Part shown: positions 23,428-26,220 of the stretch, piece by piece
How positions within the stretch are numbered: the stretch's first letter is position 1
How the letters are laid out: each line of letters opens with the position of its first letter
Assembly: GCA_017940955.1 (NCBI GenBank)
Contig: JAGAXP010000132.1
Span: forward strand, 1-26,220
Source: Oribacterium sp.
GTDB taxonomy: Bacteria > Bacillota_A > Clostridia > Lachnospirales > Lachnospiraceae
Reading direction: 5' to 3'
Length of the DNA: 26,220 nucleotides
Notes under the pieces: generated by a model
The model's database searches: none
Told to the model about the DNA's origin: nothing
The model's input: only the letters and a program-made list of their open reading frames with translations
Translations under genes and position numbers: made by a program

Positions 23428-23547
23428 TTAATGGCAGTAGATACCGAACCATCCATGAGGACAACCAAACCCAAAGCTAGGAGTTGTCGCCTTTTCCATG
23501 GATTCAATGTCATCAAGCTTCACCTCGCGCAGAACAACGTCTTTCAT
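23428..23547 (-). CDS. RiPP precursor peptide (39 residues)
   Basis: The minus strand encodes a 39-residue peptide from ATG 23547 to TAA 23428. The leader is charged, with LREVKLDDIESMEKA at 6-20. The C-terminal half is very different: TTP, then SFGFGCPHGWFGIYCH (24-39), rich in Gly and aromatic residues with Cys29 and Cys38. AGAAGG (23560-23555) lies seven bases before ATG, a promoter lies at 23625-23597, and a strong terminator follows. This leader/core contrast and the tight transcription unit are typical of a RiPP precursor. The downstream same-strand radical SAM, M50 protease and ABC genes would mature and export it. Like the YydF epipeptide as I recall it, it ends in His with a Trp a few residues earlier. 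The modification type is unknown: thioether links at the Cys, cyclophanes at Trp/Phe/Tyr, or epimers are all possible. Confidence 0.8.
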   Translation of the reverse strand: MKDVVLREVKLDDIESMEKATTPSFGFGCPHGWFGIYCH

Positions 23548-23596
23548 AAAATCGCCTTCTTTCTATTTGTCTGCAACCACAATTGCTTCTATTCAA

Positions 23597-23625
23597 AAGA
23601 TACTGCTAAATCTTGATCTTGTCAA
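23597..23625 (-). promoter_or_regulatory. Promoter of the precursor peptide gene
   Basis: On the minus strand TTGACA (23625-23620), a 17-bp spacer and TATCTT (23602-23597) give a good sigma-A promoter. The predicted 5' leader is about 40 nt, ending in the AGAAGG ribosome site and ATG 23547. Confidence 0.75.
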
Positions 23626-23822
23626 TAATTTTGATTCCAGTTTTATAATTCACTATACATTCTGCCATTTTATCAATTCTTTATGGATACTCTTAGAGAA
23701 TATCTTAATTAAACTCAGAAGTACATTGTCCAATACCTACAAAAGTGCGCTCAAACTCCCTTGGTGGGAAATGCCCTTCTGTACAGGTTCTCCACTCAAC
23801 TTGTGGATGTAATTCACTTTGG

Positions 23823-23935
23823 CTGAATATTTCGGACTATTTTGAGCCACCTGTCCGGTCATTGAGAGCCACCATTCCGTTTGAAACTGAGCCATGATTC
23901 CGGGTTAAATTGAGCCATTTACAGAATACCCTCTT
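23823..23935 (+). repeat. Left end of an IS21-family element with multiple terminal repeats
   Basis: Four TGAGCCA-like units occur in this stretch (TTTTGAGCCACC, TTGAGAGCCACC, ACTGAGCCATG, TTGAGCCATTT), each followed by a similar tail such as ATTCCG. This is the multiple-terminal-repeat pattern of IS21 ends. The outermost 23 bp have an exact inverted copy at 16234-16256. istA of this element starts at 25835, and an IS110 element lies between. 23626-23822 holds no gene that I can support. Confidence 0.7.
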
Positions 23936-24019
23936 ATACTTTGGTTATGCATAGTTTCTATGCAAATACCATATAAGGAGCATTCCTGTAATTCATATAT
24001 AACGCCAATTGAATAAAAA

Positions 24020-24087
24020 GAAACCTCAGGTAAGATTGAGGTGTCATCTGACCGGATGAAACACACAACAATCGAATCGGAGGTTTC
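24020..24087 (+). promoter_or_regulatory. Ribosome-site-sequestering alternative hairpin of the IS110 transposase
   Basis: GAAACCTC (24020-24027) is exactly complementary to GAGGTTTC (24080-24087), which contains the ribosome site before ATG 24091. The same arm can instead pair with GAGGTGTC (24038-24045) with one mismatch. The two structures are mutually exclusive, so translation could be held off in transcripts entering from outside. Confidence 0.5.
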
Positions 24088-24090
24088 ACT

Positions 24091-25368
24091 ATGAATACTA
24101 AACAGAATGAACGGATTTCTCAAGTCTCTTCGGATACTCTTGTTATCGGAGTCGATATCGGCGAGGAGAAGCACTACGCAAGGGCGTTTGATTACAGAGG
24201 TATAGAGTTCTCAAGAAGGGCTCTTTCATTTAGCAACTCAGCTGCCGGATTCAACATATTTTACAAGTGGCTGGAAGAAATGAAAGAACGTACCAGAATG
24301 AAGAAGGTAATCATCGGCTGTGAGCCGACGGGGCACTACTGGTTCACATTTCAGAAGTTTCTCCATGATCACAAACTGAAACTGGTAGTTGTAAATCCGT
24401 ACAGTGTTAACAGAAGCAAGGAACTTGATGATAACAGTCCTGAGAAGGACGACATCAAGGATCCCAAGACGATAGCCGGACTGGTAAGGGAAGGCAGATA
24501 CAGTACAGCATATATACCGGAAGGTAACTATGCGGAGATCAGAGAAGCACAGGTGTGCCGGGATCAGATCATGAAACAGCACGTAAGACTATCGAATCAG
24601 ATCCAGGCATGGCTGCAGCAGTACTTCCCGGAATATCTGGAAGTTTACAATAAGTTCGATGCAGAAAGCGGGTTTCTGGTACTTGAGAAGGCACCGCTTC
24701 CAGCAGACATCATAAAGCTTGGTGCAGAAGGGATAAAGCAGATCTGGAAGGACGCGAAGCTGCGCGGAAGATTAGGAATCAGCAGGGCACAGACCCTTAT
24801 AGAAGCAGCGCAGGAAAGCGTCGGACTGGAAGGTGGAGAAGCGGCCAGGTTCCGTATCTGGGTGCTGATCAGCGATTACCGCAGGAAGCAGGAACAGCTT
24901 GCGCGGGTTGATGAAATTCTGCAGCAAGAAGTGATGTTAGTACCGAACGTGGAGAAACTGCTCGCCATAAAAGGAGTAGGGTTCAGCTCGGTTGCAGGTT
25001 TTATAGCAGAGGTAGGTGATATCGGACGTTTCACCGATCCGAAACAGATCCAGAAACTTGCGGGACTGGAGATTACAAAGCTTAGTTCCGGTAAGCGGAA
25101 AGGCAAGCCCGGGATCAGCAAGCGCGGAAGGCGAAGACTGCGCAGGGTGATGTATGAAGCAGCAAGGGCGTTGATGATATGGGATCCAGCGTTCAGCGAT
25201 CTGTTCGTGTATTATCGCAACAGGATGTGTCATCCACTGGGGAGCATGCAGGCAAAGATAGCAGTGGAATGCAAGGCAATACGGGTGTTCTACGCGATCC
25301 TGAAGCATGGATGTGACTATGATCCGAAGAAGCTGCAGAAGGACATCATCAGGCCGACAACGGCATAA
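24091..25368 (+). CDS. IS110-family transposase (DEDD recombinase)
   Basis: 425 residues. The N-terminal RuvC-like domain has Asp22 (IGVDIGEEKH), Glu78 (IIGCEPTGHYW) and Asp121/Asp124 (KDDIKDPKTIAG), the DEDD set. A helical middle follows. The C-terminal Tnp20 domain has IKGVGFSSVAGFIAEVGDIG, including the candidate catalytic Ser, then GISKRGRRRLRRVMYEAA. Such recombinases use a bridge RNA to choose target and donor DNA. The frame is uninterrupted and GGAGG precedes ATG, so it is probably active. The long 3' noncoding region suggests the IS1111-type layout. It lies inside an IS21 element. Confidence 0.92.
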   Translation: MNTKQNERISQVSSDTLVIGVDIGEEKHYARAFDYRGIEFSRRALSFSNSAAGFNIFYKWLEEMKERTRMKKVIIGCEPTGHYWFTFQKFLHDHKLKLVVVNPYSVNRSKELDDNSPEKDDIKDPKTIAGLVREGRYSTAYIPEGNYAEIREAQVCRDQIMKQHVRLSNQIQAWLQQYFPEYLEVYNKFDAESGFLVLEKAPLPADIIKLGAEGIKQIWKDAKLRGRLGISRAQTLIEAAQESVGLEGGEAARFRIWVLISDYRRKQEQLARVDEILQQEVMLVPNVEKLLAIKGVGFSSVAGFIAEVGDIGRFTDPKQIQKLAGLEITKLSSGKRKGKPGISKRGRRRLRRVMYEAARALMIWDPAFSDLFVYYRNRMCHPLGSMQAKIAVECKAIRVFYAILKHGCDYDPKKLQKDIIRPTTA

Positions 25369-25399
25369 CAGCAACAAGTAAACAAACAGCACGAATGTA

Positions 25400-25745
25400 A
25401 CAGTGAACGTCCGCCAGATGATCAATTGGCGCTGAATTACAGGAGTGCTCCCTACGAAGACAAAGCAGAGCGAAGCCGCTGAAGCATAACGTTTGGGGCA
25501 TGACCCCGTTTAGGAGCAAGAGCGGCGCCCGAACTATGGACAGGCTGAACGAAGGAATTTGGGACATCAGCTGAGCAATGGATGCTCCTGTTAGACATGA
25601 GAGGGCGGCAGCCATAGGGAACCAAGGGAAACGATTCGCCTTCATAAAAAGGATGACGTTTTATTTCGTGCACCTTTGTTCCCGAAAAAGCAGCACAGAG
25701 AAGCATCAGGATGCAGCTTTTCGCCCATACATTGCTTTGTCTGTA
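25400..25745 (+). ncRNA. Candidate bridge RNA region behind the IS110 transposase
   Basis: About 400 bp without a gene, rich in short hairpins (for example GGGGCATGACCCC near 25495-25507), and containing GTTAGACATGAGAGG at 25590-25604. The blocks are shared with the orphan region at 21754-21937. Conserved scaffold and variable intervals fit bridge RNAs of IS110/IS1111 elements. The ends of the RNA cannot be set from sequence alone. Confidence 0.5.
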
Positions 25746-25834
25746 GTCCAAGAAACTTTATGACACTGCCAGAGATGGCTTGAAATGAGGCTTCTTTGGT
25801 AAATATGCATAAAAGAAAGTAGAGAGGGCCTGTT

Positions 25835-26220
25835 ATGACCAATTACCGAGAGATTCTAAGACTGAAAGGTCTTGGAATCAGTGAGCGAAACATCGCAGCA
25901 AGTCTGGGTGTTTCGCGCAATACCGTCTCTAAAGTCTGTAAGAAAGCTGAAGAGATGGGAATCCACTGGCCACTTGATAATACGGTGACCAACAAAAAAC
26001 TGCAGGAGAGGCTGTTCCACAAAGCTGAGGAGTCAATATCTGACAAACGCATGCCGGATTTTGACTACATCCGAAAGGAGCTTCTGCACAATGGCGTAAC
26101 CAGAAAGCTTCTCTGGACCGAATATCTGGAAGACTGCCGCAGGGAAAATGCCGACCCCCTCATGTATTCACAGTTCTGCTATTACATCCAGCGGAATGGA
26201 GAAAAGCGGCGGGCTACAAT
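25835..26220 (+). CDS. istA: IS21-family transposase IstA, cut by the window edge
   Basis: The first 128 codons are present. They begin MTNYREILRLKGLGISERNI and carry an HTH (IAASLGVSRNTVSKV) followed by the usual spacer of IstA (WPLDNTVTNKKLQERLF) and the LLHNGVTRKLLWTEYLEDC region. The DDE core and istB would lie beyond the window. The frame is open to the edge. GAGAGGG lies eight to nine bases before ATG. Its left end is at 23823, displaced by the IS110 insertion. Confidence 0.88.
   Translation, partial: MTNYREILRLKGLGISERNIAASLGVSRNTVSKVCKKAEEMGIHWPLDNTVTNKKLQERLFHKAEESISDKRMPDFDYIRKELLHNGVTRKLLWTEYLEDCRRENADPLMYSQFCYYIQRNGEKRRAT

Larger units (their letters stand above)
23940..25770 (+). 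mobile_element. IS110-family element inserted in the IS21 leader
   Basis: An intact IS110-type transposase with about 150 bp of 5' and 400 bp of 3' noncoding sequence separates the IS21 left end from istA. IS110 elements lack classical terminal inverted repeats, so the borders given are estimates only. Confidence 0.5.

Noticed and set aside
23640..23680. Tiny minus-strand frame MAECIVNYKTGIKIIDKIKI upstream of the precursor promoter
   Set aside because: No ribosome site; it overlaps the -35 region of the precursor promoter.
1..26220. CRISPR arrays, rRNA genes and complete tRNA genes
   Set aside because: Looked for repeat-spacer patterns and conserved RNA genes; none seen beyond the tRNA-Arg half.

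Overview
The window looks like accessory DNA from a Gram-positive Clostridia-type host (Lachnospiraceae-like is my best guess, inferred from transposase and regulator style, consensus sigma-A promoters and strong GGAGG ribosome sites). It splits into a GC-richer integrative-element backbone on the left and AT-rich cargo on the right, the cargo being cut up by insertion sequences.

Left part (about 1-10323): the 3' half of a tRNA-Arg(CCU) gene at 141-185 marks a probable attachment site. To its right, mostly on the minus strand, lie an AbiEi-antitoxin-like/Schlafen-AAA gene pair with its own operator, a tyrosine integrase, an excisionase-like protein, a second small HTH protein, a PemK/MazF toxin, two ParB-like proteins with a long structured leader, an XRE regulator and a sigma-like regulator. 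A plus-strand XRE repressor + ImmA/IrrE protease pair faces them across a two-promoter control region with perfect inverted operator repeats. The layout resembles the ImmR/ImmA switch that controls excision of ICEBs1-type elements. Rho-independent terminators separate the leftward units.

Middle (10324-16725): an IS21 istA remnant; an AT-rich leftward three-gene operon encoding a secreted phospholipase A2-like protein, a small membrane protein and a membrane-anchored CPYC thioredoxin; an apparently intact IS30-family element; a broken IS1182-like element with matching ends; and further IS debris.

Right part (16726-23625, minus strand): a peptide-modification (RiPP) locus. A 39-codon precursor gene at 23428-23547 has its own promoter, ribosome site and terminator. 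A radical SAM/SPASM enzyme, an M50 membrane protease, an ABC ATPase and two ABC-2 permeases follow. The gene order resembles Bacillus yydFGHIJ (epipeptide), but the enzyme is larger and the core peptide contains two cysteines. An IS30 relic and an orphan IS110-type 3' region separate the precursor from its enzymes.

Right edge (23823-26220): an IS21 element starts at 23823 and runs off the window in istA. An intact IS110-family element has inserted into it. The 3' noncoding region of that IS110 element shares a conserved block with the orphan region near 21860, which suggests two related bridge-RNA-like segments.
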